This document shows positions 1 through 8,580 of a DNA stretch of 64,000 bases, piece after piece. Origin of the DNA: Gemmobacter sp. (GTDB taxonomy: Bacteria > Pseudomonadota > Alphaproteobacteria > Rhodobacterales > Rhodobacteraceae); NCBI RefSeq assembly GCF_034676705.1, contig NZ_JAUCBS010000008.1, positions 1 through 64,000 of the forward strand, in the 5' to 3' direction. Every line of letters starts with the position of its first letter. The stretch's first letter is position 1. Made by a program: the position numbers and the translations under genes. A model generated the notes under the pieces. That model saw only the letters and a program-made list of their open reading frames with translations. It made no database searches and had not been told where the DNA came from.

Positions 1-1084
1 CGTCGGCGCGGAGGCGACGCCAGAGTTCTGCGCCATTCAGACAGCCGCCGCTCCACTCCTGTTCCAGCCGCGGCAGCCACGGGGTCAGGCTGCTCTCGCG
101 GATGCGGAACACATCTTCACGTTCCCCGCGCAGGATCTGGCGAACGAGCTTGCGGCTGAGCCCGGTCGAGCGGACGATACGTTTGATGGCAAGGCCCTCA
201 TCGGCCATCTTCCGCACTATCTGATTGGTCTGTTGGCGGCGGTGATAGCCTTCGTATTGTAGCCTTTCCGCGGCCGTCAGCAGCTTCGGATCGAGCGTCT
301 TCGCACCGATCGCCTTGCGGATGGCGGGCATGCTCCGCTGCACGGCGGCCAGGAACGCGGCGCTTGCATTCTCGAGCAGATGCCAACGATCGGCGACCTG
401 AATGGCTTCTGGCAGGGCACGCGAAACAGCACCGCCGTAGCCGCCGTTGCGGTCGCGGGCGACAATCTGGATGCCGGGACGCGCACGGAGCCAGGCTTCC
501 ACGGTGGCGGGCTCACGGTCAGGCAGCAGATCGATCACCTGCCGCCGTTCAAGATCGCAGATCAGCGTGCCGTAGCGCTGTCCCTTGCGCCACGCCCAGT
601 CATCGATGCCAATCACGCGCGGGATCGCAGTATCTTCATCCGCCATGTCCCGCACGCTGCGAAGGAAGGTGTCTTTGCTCACCGGCAGCAGAAGACGTCG
701 GGCAAGTGCCTGCGCGGGGCGTCCGCCGAGAGCAAGACCGAGATGACGCACCAGCCCCTGCAGGCGTGACGTACGCCGCATATGCGGCTGAGTAACATCC
801 GACGGAAATCGCTCGGCGAAGATCCTGGCAGAACAACGCAAGGTCTGGCAGCGAAAGCGGCGGACCAGCAGGACCAGTTCCACGGCCCGCCCATGGGCGG
901 GAAGATCGGCTGGCCGGCGCCGATACCTGCTGTGGACATGGCGTGAGATGGTGCCACAGCGCGGACAGGCCGCCGCAGCATCGGAAGAGTGAGCGTGGAC
1001 ACGGATCGTATTGCCATCAAGCTCAACCTGATCGGCCTTAAGCCCTGCTGGCAGAAAATCTCGTCGCGAAAACCATGACGCCAT
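1..1084 (-). CDS. ISL3-family transposase (cut by window edge)
   Basis: DDE-type transposase that moves its own element. ATG at 1084 is chosen because a GGAGG sits 6 nt upstream, as in the complete copy at 25054. The N-terminus has the family zinc finger (CPRCGTISRHVHS) and the frame is open to the window edge. Only the C-terminal third is missing, through truncation by the window. One visible change from the complete copy is a Val-to-Met near residue 96. Confidence 0.88.
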   Translation of the reverse strand, partial: MASWFSRRDFLPAGLKADQVELDGNTIRVHAHSSDAAAACPRCGTISRHVHSRYRRRPADLPAHGRAVELVLLVRRFRCQTLRCSARIFAERFPSDVTQPHMRRTSRLQGLVRHLGLALGGRPAQALARRLLLPVSKDTFLRSVRDMADEDTAIPRVIGIDDWAWRKGQRYGTLICDLERRQVIDLLPDREPATVEAWLRARPGIQIVARDRNGGYGGAVSRALPEAIQVADRWHLLENASAAFLAAVQRSMPAIRKAIGAKTLDPKLLTAAERLQYEGYHRRQQTNQIVRKMADEGLAIKRIVRSTGLSRKLVRQILRGEREDVFRIRESSLTPWLPRLEQEWSGGCLNGAELWRRLRAD

Positions 1085-1157
1085 CGGCAACCTCCGTCAA
1101 AGATTGCCAAAATGTAGCGCCCTGATGGTTCAACTGCACCAAATCCGCGACAGAGCC
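1..1157 (-). mobile_element. ISL3-family element, copy A (3' part beyond window edge)
   Basis: Nearly identical to the complete ISL3 copy at 24981-26641, in reverse orientation. Its left terminal repeat (read inward GGCTCTGTCGCGGATTTGG) ends at about 1157. The right end lies outside the window. It abuts a LuxR-type gene tail at 1183, which suggests insertion into or deletion of that gene. Confidence 0.9.
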
Positions 1158-1182
1158 CCGTTTGGATGCCGATTGACATTTG

Positions 1183-1350
1183 CTGGCCGAAGGACTGCGC
1201 CGTAGCCAGATAGCGGACCGGTTGACGATCTCGGGCACGACGGTCGCCTTTCATCTGCGAAACATCTTCGCCAAGACCGGCGTACAAAGGCAGGCGGAAC
1301 TAGTGGCGTTGATTCTGTCTGTTCCGCTGGCGCAGCACTGCGAAATGTAA
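1183..1350 (+). pseudogene. LuxR-family regulator, C-terminal HTH remnant
   Basis: The last 55 codons read as a LuxR/GerE DNA-binding domain: LAEGLRRSQIADRL, then TTVAFHLRNIFAKTGV and AELVALI, ending in TAA at 1350. An in-frame TGA lies at 1174-1176 and ISL3 copy A begins just upstream, so the sensor half is gone. It is a remnant that cannot make a whole regulator. The 194 bp that follow, up to the next IS, show no gene. Confidence 0.75.
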
Positions 1351-1544
1351 AGTCTCCGCGTCACCCACCGTCGGTCACGCCGGCTCGCTATGTCTCGGCC
1401 TACACAGGATATCGTACGCGCCGAGCTTCCTTTGAGAAACCCCTGACTAGAGTGCTGGGAGCACTGAATTTGGGCATTTCTTAAAGACCCATATAGCGTG
1501 TGCTTTGGAAAGGTGCCATTATATGTATTTCGGCGTCCAAAAGT

Positions 1545-3036
1545 GGCTCTGACTCAGATTTGATGCACCTCCGTGATCATGATGCTGCGACGAGCCGTGC
1601 CCTGAGCAGATCGATGTTGGCGCGCCCGTACATCTGGCGTTTAAGCGTCTTCAGCCGGTTGATCTGGCCCTCGGTCTGCCCGTTTGACCATGGTTCCCGC
1701 AGCGCGGCTGCAACGGCGGCGCAATCGCTCCGGAGGCCGCGGGCGAAGGGCGCGATCATGCTGGCTTCGGCCTCGTCGAGCCAAGCGGCCAAAGCATCCC
1801 CCCGCGCGTTGCGCACCATGTCCGTGAACCGGTCGGTGAGCGCGCGGGCGGTCGCCAAGGCTGGCAACGCCGCTTCGATCCGCGCGACCTGAACCGCATC
1901 GGCCCTGGACAGGTGATCTCGGCCCATGGTCAGGAGCCCCGCAATCCTGCGGGCGGGCGGTGACTTGCCTGTCCCATTTGGCACCGCTTGCTCGGCGCGA
2001 CGTTGGCGTGTTGCCCACTCGCTGACGACCCGGAGACTGCCACGGAAACCGTCGGCCCGGAGGCGACGCCAGAGTTCTGCGCCATTCAGACAGCCGCCGC
2101 TCCACTCCTGTTCCAGCCGCGGCAGCCACGGGGTCAGGCTGCTCTCGCGGATGCGGAACACATCTTCACGTTCCCCGCGCAGGATCTGGCGAACGAGCTT
2201 GCGGCTGAGCCCGGTCGAGCGGACGATACGTTTGATGGCAAGGCCCTCATCGGCCATCTTCCGCACTATCTGATTGGTCTGTTGGCGGCGGTGATAGCCT
2301 TCGTATTGTAGCCTTTCCGCGGCCGTCAGCAGCTTCGGATCGAGCGTCTTCGCACCGATCGCCTTGCGGATGGCGGGCATGCTCCGCTGCACGGCGGCCA
2401 GGAACGCGGCGCTTGCATTCTCGAGCAGATGCCAACGATCGGCGACCTGAATGGCTTCTGGCAGGGCACGCGAAACAGCAGCGCCGTAGCCGCCGTTGCG
2501 GTCGCGGGCGACAATCTGGATGCCGGGACGCGCACGGAGCCAGGCTTCCACGGTGGCGGGCTCACGGTCAGGCAGCAGATCGATCACCTGCCGCCGTTCA
2601 AGATCGCAGATCAGCGTGCCGTAGCGCTGTCCCTTGCGCCACGCCCAGTCATCGATGCCAATCACGCGCGGGATCGCAGTATCCTCATCCGCCATGTCCC
2701 GCACGCTGCGAAGGAAGGTGTCTTTGCTCACCGGCAGCAGAAGACGTCGGGCAAGTGCCTGCGCGGGGCGTCCGCCGAGAGCAAGACCGAGATGACGCAC
2801 CAGCCCCTGCAGGCGTGACGTACGCCGCATATGCGGCTGAGTAACCTCCGACGGAAATCGCTCGGCGAAGATCCTGGCAGAACAACGCAGGGTCTGGCAG
2901 CGAAAGCGGCGGACCAGCAGGACCAGTTCCACGGCCCGCCCATGGGCGGGAAGATCGGCTGGCCGGCGCCGATACCTGCTGTGGACATGGCGTGAGATGG
3001 TGCCACAGCGCGGACAGGCCGCCGCAGCATCGGAAG
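1545..3036 (-). mobile_element. ISL3-family element, copy B, truncated at its left end
   Basis: The right terminal repeat (read inward GGCTCTGACTCAGATTTGA) starts at 1545. Identity with the complete copy stops abruptly at about 3036, within the zinc-finger codons, so the left terminal repeat and the first roughly 40 codons are deleted. It lies in direct orientation to copy A, 387 bp away. Confidence 0.88.
1577..3036 (-). pseudogene. ISL3-family transposase lacking its N-terminus
   Basis: Codes for the family catalytic core and the conserved C-terminus (PWSNGQTEGQINRLKTLKR) without a stop until 1577. The original start is lost at the 3036 junction. An internal ATG at 2932 could start a 451-residue product, but that would lack the end-binding zinc finger, so transposition function is doubtful. 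Confidence 0.85.
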
Positions 3037-3213
3037 CCCGGGCAGGTCCGCGTGCTGCTGGATTTCGGTGGCAACACCGAACTGCTGCATCTGGCGGAGT
3101 CTGTCACTGCGGCCGAGCTTTGGATCGCACGCGAAGGCTATCGCAACGCGCGGCTCGAGATCGTCGGTGCCGAGGACGGCGAGAGGGCAGGGGGCGCGGA
3201 CTTGGCCGCCTGA
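3037..3213 (+). pseudogene. unrecognised gene fragment (C-terminal end)
   Basis: An open frame runs out of the ISL3 junction and ends at 3213. It encodes about 58 residues (VRVLLDFGGNTELLHLAES and so on) with normal high-GC codon use. I do not recognise the family. Because its 5' side is the broken end of an IS, it is most likely the tail of a gene cut by that rearrangement. Confidence 0.4.
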
Positions 3214-3228
3214 GCCCTGACAGTGCGT

Positions 3229-3256
3229 GAGGGGCCTGCCCATGGGCGGGCCTCTC
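3229..3256. terminator. hairpin after the gene fragment
   Basis: GAGGGGCCTGCCC and GGGCGGGCCTCTC pair with two G-U wobbles around a 2-nt centre, 15 bp after the stop at 3213. There is no T-run, so it may slow or stop transcription only weakly. Confidence 0.35.
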
Positions 3257-3296
3257 ACCGACCAGACCCTCGTCCCGCGATGCCTCGGGGCGCAGA

Positions 3297-3776
3297 ATGA
3301 TCCATCCCCCAAGACGGAGGTCTTCAACCAAGAGCCCGCCCGGGAGGCTGACCGACCCGACGCTGTCGGCGACCGGCTCCTTGCTGCCGATCGGCGGGCC
3401 GAAGGGTTATGGCCTTGCGCTGATGATCGGGCTTCTGGCCGGCACGCTGAACGGCGCCGCGATGGGCCGCGACGTGGTGGATTTCAACAAGGACGACACC
3501 TCGGTCACCAATACCGGGCAGGCGATCCTGGTGATCGACCTCAAGGCGCTGGCCGATCCCGCGGTGTTCAAGGCCAGTGTCGACCGCATCCGCGACGAGA
3601 TGACGGCCTCGCGGCTGCGGCCAGGCTTCGACGAGATCCGCCTGCCGGGCGACCGCGCGCTGGCCTGCCGGGCCGAGCGTCTGCGCAACGGCGTGCCCTG
3701 TGCGGCCGCGCTGCTCGACAGCCTGCGCCCGGTCGCCGAGCGCGCCGGCGTCGCGCCCCTGGAAACCCGGATCTGA
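3297..3776 (+). pseudogene. Ldh_2-family (malate/L-lactate type) dehydrogenase, C-terminal fragment
   Basis: From about codon 22 the product matches the C-terminal part of Ldh_2 NAD(P)-dependent dehydrogenases: GSLLPIGGPKGYGLALMIG, then LAGTLNGAAMGRDV, and an alpha-helical tail. Family members are about 330-350 residues; only about 140 homologous residues remain and the catalytic N-terminal half is absent. The first 20 or so codons look like joined foreign sequence. It is followed at 8 bp by the cupin gene, so it was probably the first gene of the cupin-hydroxylase-MFS cluster. Confidence 0.72.
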
Positions 3777-3784
3777 GGCCCGCC

Positions 3785-4204
3785 ATGACGAAGGAACCAC
3801 GCGTCTTCACCACGCCCGAGCTGCCGGTCTTCGACCGCGGCACCGGGGTACAGACCCGTCTCTTCTGTTCGGGCGAACGCTGCGGCGCCGAGGTGACGAC
3901 CGGCACCACCTCGTTGCCGGTCGGCCGTTCGGTCGCGCTGCACAGCCACAATTGCGACGAGCAGATCATCATCCTTCAAGGCCAGGCCGAGGCCGAGTTC
4001 GAAGGCCGCCGCCATCCCATCGGCCCGATGGAAGCCGCCTTCATCCCCGAGGGCATGGTGCATTGCTTCCACAATGTCGGCGACGTGCCGGTGGTGATGT
4101 TCTTCATCTACGACGCGCCCGAAGTCACCCGCACCTTCGCCGCCACCGGCGAGACGGTGACGCATCTGTCCGAGCGCGACCTCGCGCAGCCGAAGGCGGG
4201 TTGA
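3785..4204 (+). CDS. cupin-domain protein
   Basis: 139 residues, a single small beta-barrel cupin. Motif 1 is visible as LHSHNCDEQIIILQGQAEAE (His, His and Glu metal ligands) and motif 2 as PEGMVHCFHNVGD (His ligand), about 20 residues apart. No signal peptide, so cytoplasmic. ATG at 3785 is chosen because it directly precedes the conserved region and lies 8 bp after the Ldh_2 fragment. It sits 1 bp before a molybdenum hydroxylase gene pair and is likely co-transcribed. Possible roles are a small-molecule isomerase, dioxygenase or binding protein; the substrate cannot be told. Confidence 0.82.
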   Translation: MTKEPRVFTTPELPVFDRGTGVQTRLFCSGERCGAEVTTGTTSLPVGRSVALHSHNCDEQIIILQGQAEAEFEGRRHPIGPMEAAFIPEGMVHCFHNVGDVPVVMFFIYDAPEVTRTFAATGETVTHLSERDLAQPKAG

Positions 4205-4205
4205 G

Positions 4206-4670
4206 ATGGTCACGGCCTTCACCCTCAACGGCGTGTGGCGGCACGTCGAGGCCCCGGGCACCGAGCCGTTGCTCTGGGTGCTGCGCAACCGGCTGGACCT
4301 GAAGGCCGCGCGCTTTGGCTGCGGCGAGGGGTCGTGCGGGGCCTGCGTGGTGCTGGTCGACGGCCGGGTCGAGCAATCCTGCCGGCTGGCGCTGGAGGCC
4401 GTCGCCGGCGCCCACGTGGAAACCGCCGAGGCGCTGGTTGAGACCGGGCATCCGCTGGTCGAGGCCTTCGCGGCCGAGCGTGCCGGGCAATGCGGCTATT
4501 GCCTGTCCGGCCTGCTGATGCGGGCCAAGGGCCTGCTGGACGCCAACCCAGCGCCCGACCGCGCGGCCATCGTCGAGGCGCTGGAGGAAGGTCTGTGCCG
4601 ATGCGGCGCGCATCCGCGCATCCTGCGCGCCGTGGAACGCGCGGCCACGGCGATGGAGACCCCGCGATGA
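4206..4670 (+). CDS. molybdenum hydroxylase small subunit, (2Fe-2S)2 protein
   Basis: 154 residues, the usual length for CoxS/IorA-type subunits that pass electrons from the molybdenum subunit. The plant-ferredoxin-type cluster is ligated by Cys39, Cys44, Cys47 and Cys59 (GCGEGSCGACVVLVDG). The second, helical cluster uses Cys96, Cys99, Cys131 and Cys133 (QCGYC and CRCGAHPRI). All eight ligands are present. It overlaps the large subunit by 4 bp (ATGA), so the two are translationally coupled. There is no FAD-subunit gene, which is the two-subunit IorAB/nicotinate-dehydrogenase arrangement, where electrons usually leave through a cytochrome or another carrier. Confidence 0.93.
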   Translation: MVTAFTLNGVWRHVEAPGTEPLLWVLRNRLDLKAARFGCGEGSCGACVVLVDGRVEQSCRLALEAVAGAHVETAEALVETGHPLVEAFAAERAGQCGYCLSGLLMRAKGLLDANPAPDRAAIVEALEEGLCRCGAHPRILRAVERAATAMETPR

Positions 4671-6742
4671 GCGCCTTTCCCAAGAGCCTGCAGGATCATC
4701 CCCGGCTGGAGCAATGGCTGGACCTCGGCACGCGCGGCGTGGTGATCGCCCGCAGCGGCCGGGTCGAGCTGGGCCAGCAGATCGATCTCGCCGCGCGCCG
4801 GGTGGTGGCGGCGGAACTGGGCCTCGACATCGGCCGCGTGCGGCTGGTGCAGGGCGACACGCGGCTCAGCCCCGACGAGAATTACACCGCCGGGTCGCTG
4901 TCTGTGCAGCTGGGCGTGCTGTCGCTGTGCGCCGCCGCCCGCAGCCTGCGCGCCCTCCTGCTGGCCGAGGCCGCGCGGCGCCTGTCCGGCGCGTTGGACC
5001 TGCAAGACGGTCGCGTGCTGTGTGACGGGGCCGACAGCAGGCTGACGATCTGGGACCTTGCCATCGACACCGCCCGGCCCGTGACCGAGGCGCCCGCCGC
5101 GCCCGCCGATCCCGCCGAACCCCGGCGCTTTGCCCGCGAGGCCGGGGCGCGGCTGCAGGCCCGCATGACCGGCGGCGCCTTCATCCATGACATCGTACTG
5201 CCGGGCATGGTGCATGCCCGCGTGCTGGCGCTGCCCCATCCGCGCGCGCGACTGGCCGGCATCGACCGGGAGGCGGTGCTGGCGCTGGACGGGGTGCTGG
5301 ACCTGTATGTCGACGGCTCCTTCGCCGCGGTGATCGCCCACACCGAGGCCCGCGCGATGGCCGCCGTCGCCCGCGCCGATGCCCTGGCCCGCTGGGAGAT
5401 CCCCACCGACGGGCCGCAGACAGCGGATGACCTGCTGGCGATGGCCGATCCCGAGGAGATCTTGATCGAGGGCGCCGCGCAGGCCGCGGGCAACCGCCGC
5501 GTCGCCGTCAGCTTTGCCAAGGGGGCGCTGGCGCATGCCTCGATCGGTACCTGCTGCGCGCTGGCGCTGTGGCAGGACGGGCGCCTGACCGTGCATTCCC
5601 ATGCTCAGGGCGCGCACCAACTGCGCGCGGGACTGGCCGGCGCGCTGGGGCTGGAGGAATCCGCCATCGACGTGATCCACGCCCCCGGCGCGGGCTGCTA
5701 CGGCCATAACGGCGCCGACGATGTGGCCTTCGAGGCGGCGCTGCTGGCGCTCGTCCGGCCGGGCGTGCCGGTGCGGCTGGCCTGGCGGCGCGAGGATGAA
5801 TTGACCCGCGCCTCGCTGGGTCCGCCGATGCGCAGCCGGGCCGAGATCGCGCTGGCCCCTGATGGCAGCGTCGCGGCGATGGTGCTGGACGTCACCAGCG
5901 CCCCGCATCAGCGCCGCCCCGGTCCGGGCAAGCCCAATTTCGCCTCGGGGCCGCTGCTGGCGGTACCGGTGCCGCTGTCCCCGGCCACGGAGCCGCCGGC
6001 CTCGAACGGGGGCGGGGCGGATCGCAACGGCGTGCCGCTCTATCGCACCGGGGCGCTGACGCTGCGGCGCCGGGTCGCCAGCGGGATCCCGCTGCGCACC
6101 TCGGCAATGCGCGCGCTGGGGGCTTTCGCCAATGTCGCCGCGATCGAACTGGCGATGGAGGCCGCGGCCGAAGAGGCGGGCGAGGACCCGGTCGCCTACC
6201 GCCTGCGCCACCTTGACGATCCGCGGGCCCGCGCGGTGATCGAGCGCGTGGTGGCGCTGTCGGGTTTCACGCCGGAGCCCGGCGACGACAATGCGATGGG
6301 GCTGGGCTTTGCGCGCTACAAGAACAAGGCGGGTTATTGCGCCGTCGTCGTGCGGATCGAGGCGGGCGAGCTACTGCGCGTGCCCCGGCTCTGGGCCGTG
6401 GCGGATGTGGGCGAGGCGATCGACGCCGACGGCGTGATCGCGCAGGTCGAGGGCGGCGCGATCCAGGCGCTGAGCTGGATGCTGAAGGAAGAGGCCCCGA
6501 TCCGGGGCGGCGCCCCCGCCGCGCGCGACTGGGAAGCCTATCCGATCCTGCGCTTTTCCGAGATCCCCGAGATCGAGGTCGCGTTGCTGGGCACCCCCGC
6601 CGACCCGCCCCTCGGCGCGGGCGAGATCGCCCAGGGCCCGGTCGCCGGCGCCGTTGCCACTGCCGTGCGCCGGCTGTTCGGACTGGATCACCTGGCCAGC
6701 CCCCTGACCCCCGACCGGATCAACGCCCTGCTCAACACCTGA
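4667..6742 (+). CDS. molybdopterin-binding large subunit of a xanthine/aldehyde dehydrogenase-family hydroxylase
   Basis: 691 residues starting at ATG 4667, inside the 4-bp overlap with the small subunit. The order of blocks resembles IorB-like enzymes: a first segment (GRVELGQQIDLAARRVVAAE and VQGDTRLSPDENYTAGS, residues about 31-85), then the a/b-hammerhead segment (ARMTGGAFIHDIVLPGMVHA), then the molybdopterin domains. The C-terminal LGAGEIAQGPVAGAVATAVR carries the Glu of the family's catalytic GxxE region. No twin-arginine signal is seen, so the enzyme is probably cytoplasmic. It would hydroxylate an N-heterocycle or aldehyde with water; the substrate is not predictable. The downstream MFS gene may import it. 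Confidence 0.85.
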   Translation: MSAFPKSLQDHPRLEQWLDLGTRGVVIARSGRVELGQQIDLAARRVVAAELGLDIGRVRLVQGDTRLSPDENYTAGSLSVQLGVLSLCAAARSLRALLLAEAARRLSGALDLQDGRVLCDGADSRLTIWDLAIDTARPVTEAPAAPADPAEPRRFAREAGARLQARMTGGAFIHDIVLPGMVHARVLALPHPRARLAGIDREAVLALDGVLDLYVDGSFAAVIAHTEARAMAAVARADALARWEIPTDGPQTADDLLAMADPEEILIEGAAQAAGNRRVAVSFAKGALAHASIGTCCALALWQDGRLTVHSHAQGAHQLRAGLAGALGLEESAIDVIHAPGAGCYGHNGADDVAFEAALLALVRPGVPVRLAWRREDELTRASLGPPMRSRAEIALAPDGSVAAMVLDVTSAPHQRRPGPGKPNFASGPLLAVPVPLSPATEPPASNGGGADRNGVPLYRTGALTLRRRVASGIPLRTSAMRALGAFANVAAIELAMEAAAEEAGEDPVAYRLRHLDDPRARAVIERVVALSGFTPEPGDDNAMGLGFARYKNKAGYCAVVVRIEAGELLRVPRLWAVADVGEAIDADGVIAQVEGGAIQALSWMLKEEAPIRGGAPAARDWEAYPILRFSEIPEIEVALLGTPADPPLGAGEIAQGPVAGAVATAVRRLFGLDHLASPLTPDRINALLNT

Positions 6743-6749
6743 GGACACC

Positions 6750-7928
6750 ATGACCGACCATGCCCAAGCCCGGCCCCGGCTGCCGGCTGCCGCGCTTGTC
6801 GTCGTCGCCGCGCTGGCGGCGCAGATCGCCACCATGCTTCCGGTGTTCCTGCTGGGCACGATGTTTCCGCTGATCGCGCGCGAGGTCGGGCTGTCGCTGT
6901 CCTCGCTGGGGCAGGCGGCGGCGACCTTTTTCGCAGCCTCTGCCTGCGGGTCGCTGCTGCTCGCCTCGGCGTCCGACCGGCTGGGCCCCTGGACCGTGGC
7001 GCGCTCGGCGCTGGCGATCACCGCGGCGCTGTGCCTCGTGCTGCCGCTGACCGGCGGCATCGCGCCTCTGGCCGCGGCGATGGCGGTGGCGGGGCTGGCC
7101 AACGGGGCGATCCAGCCCGCCACCAATGTCGCGCTGTCGCAGCATGTCCCGTCGGGTCGGCAGGGGCTGGCCTTCGGCATGAAACAGGCCTCGGTGCCGC
7201 TGGCCTCGCTGCTGGCGGGGCTGGCGGTGCCGCTGGTGGCGCTGTGGTTCGGCTGGCGCGCGGCCTTCTACGGCGCCGCGCTGCTGCCAGTGGTGCTGAT
7301 CGCCGTATTGCCCTCGGGACGCGGCAGGTCGGCGGCGCCCCGCGGCGGCGGCGCCCGCCCAGCCTGGTCCACCGGTACGCTGCTGGCACTGGGGGGGATG
7401 TCGGGGCTGGGCGCCGGCAGCGCCAACGCGATGGCCGCCTATCTGGTGACCGCGACCGAGGCGGCGGGCTTTGCGCTGGCCGATGCCGGGCTGCTGGTTT
7501 CGCTGGGCAGTGCCGTTTCGATCGCCGCGCGCATCGCCCTTGGCTGGGCGGCGGACCGCTGGCGCCCGCCGCTGCTGGCCTGCGTTACCGCGCTCATGGC
7601 CGGGGGCGCGCTGGCCTATGCCCTGCTTGCCGGATCGGGCAGCTGGGGCGTGATGGTTCTGGCGACCTGCCTGGCCTTCGGCATGGGCTGGGGCTGGGCA
7701 GGGCTGTCGATCCTGGCCATCGTGCGTGCCAATCCGGGCGCTACCGGCCGCGCCACGGGCATGGTGCAAGCGGGACTCTTTGGCGGGGCTGTCGCCGGGC
7801 CGCTGCTGTTCGGGCATCTCGCGGCCCACGGGGGCTTCGCGCTGGCCTGGACGGCGCTGGCCGCCGCGGCCAGCGTCGCGGTGGCGATCGCCGCGGTCCT
7901 CGCCCTGCGGCTGGAGCGCCGGGAATGA
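6750..7928 (+). CDS. MFS transporter
   Basis: 392 residues with about 12 predicted hydrophobic helices and the split 6+6 layout of the major facilitator superfamily. Conserved pieces include ASDRLGPWTVARSA (MFS motif A, loop 2-3) and GWAADRWRPPLLA (the equivalent in loop 8-9). It lies 7 bp after the hydroxylase large subunit in the same direction. Context suggests uptake of the hydroxylase substrate or export of its product. It acts in the inner membrane. The gene ends at an old IS66 remnant, so any further member of the cluster has been lost. Confidence 0.85.
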   Translation: MTDHAQARPRLPAAALVVVAALAAQIATMLPVFLLGTMFPLIAREVGLSLSSLGQAAATFFAASACGSLLLASASDRLGPWTVARSALAITAALCLVLPLTGGIAPLAAAMAVAGLANGAIQPATNVALSQHVPSGRQGLAFGMKQASVPLASLLAGLAVPLVALWFGWRAAFYGAALLPVVLIAVLPSGRGRSAAPRGGGARPAWSTGTLLALGGMSGLGAGSANAMAAYLVTATEAAGFALADAGLLVSLGSAVSIAARIALGWAADRWRPPLLACVTALMAGGALAYALLAGSGSWGVMVLATCLAFGMGWGWAGLSILAIVRANPGATGRATGMVQAGLFGGAVAGPLLFGHLAAHGGFALAWTALAAAASVAVAIAAVLALRLERRE

Positions 7929-7929
7929 G

Positions 7930-8170
7930 CGGCCGCGGCGCTGGCCGGATGCGGAGAAGCGATCGCTCCTCGCCGAGGCTTGCGTGGGCAGGGCGCGGGT
8001 TGTGGATGTCGCGCGCCGAGACGACTGCCTATCTGCCAATGGCGGACCGAGTACCGGCGGCAAGGCGAAAGCCCTGCGGAGGAGACCGATTTCCTGCCCG
8101 TTGAGATGACGGCCGGGAAGACGGTCACGCCCGCCCCGGCCGAGATCGTGCTGATGAACGGTCGGCGCAT
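7930..8170 (+). pseudogene. decayed IS66 tnpA remnant
   Basis: Read across two frames it resembles IS66 TnpA: RRWPDAEKRSLLAEACV and VVDVARRDD in one frame, then EETDFLPVEMTAG and EIVLMNGRRMRG in another. A frameshift lies near 8050. No tnpB or tnpC follows. Confidence 0.6.
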
Positions 8171-8224
8171 GCGTGGGATCGCCGGGCTTTGCGCGCGGGC
8201 GAAGAAGGTGCCGGGCAAGGATCC

Positions 8225-8390
8225 GGCGGGCGGCGCCCGCATCGTCTCCCGGGCGACCTCGGCCTTCTTCTTCCCGCCGCGTTCGAAGCTCCTCTATGCC
8301 CCCTCGAGCAGCGCGCTCGCCCTTCACGGCTTCCAGCGACGCGCCAGCCTTGAAGCCCGCGTCATGGTTTCTGCGTTCCGACAGGATCTG
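8225..8390 (-). pseudogene. decayed IS3-family orfA remnant with internal deletion
   Basis: On the minus strand one frame gives ERRNHDAGFKAGASLEAVKG and, after a deletion of about 20 codons, the next gives ALLEGA, a stop, and SFERGGKKKAEV. Both parts match the N-terminal HTH region of IS3-family OrfA. Neither terminal repeat was found. Confidence 0.6.
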
Positions 8391-8580
8391 ATCTCCTCGT
8401 TCCTGGAGACCAGCACCCGGCAGATGGTTGCTTCCACCCCTTTCCCTTTGTCGGGGAGGCGTTTGTTCCTCTTACCCAAGCCGCACGTTGCGCCAAATGT
8501 TCTGACGATGGACACGGCAGTCCGCGCATCTTGAACCGGGTGGGCGGCTCGCCGGCCGGAAGCGGGGCAACGTCGGATCC

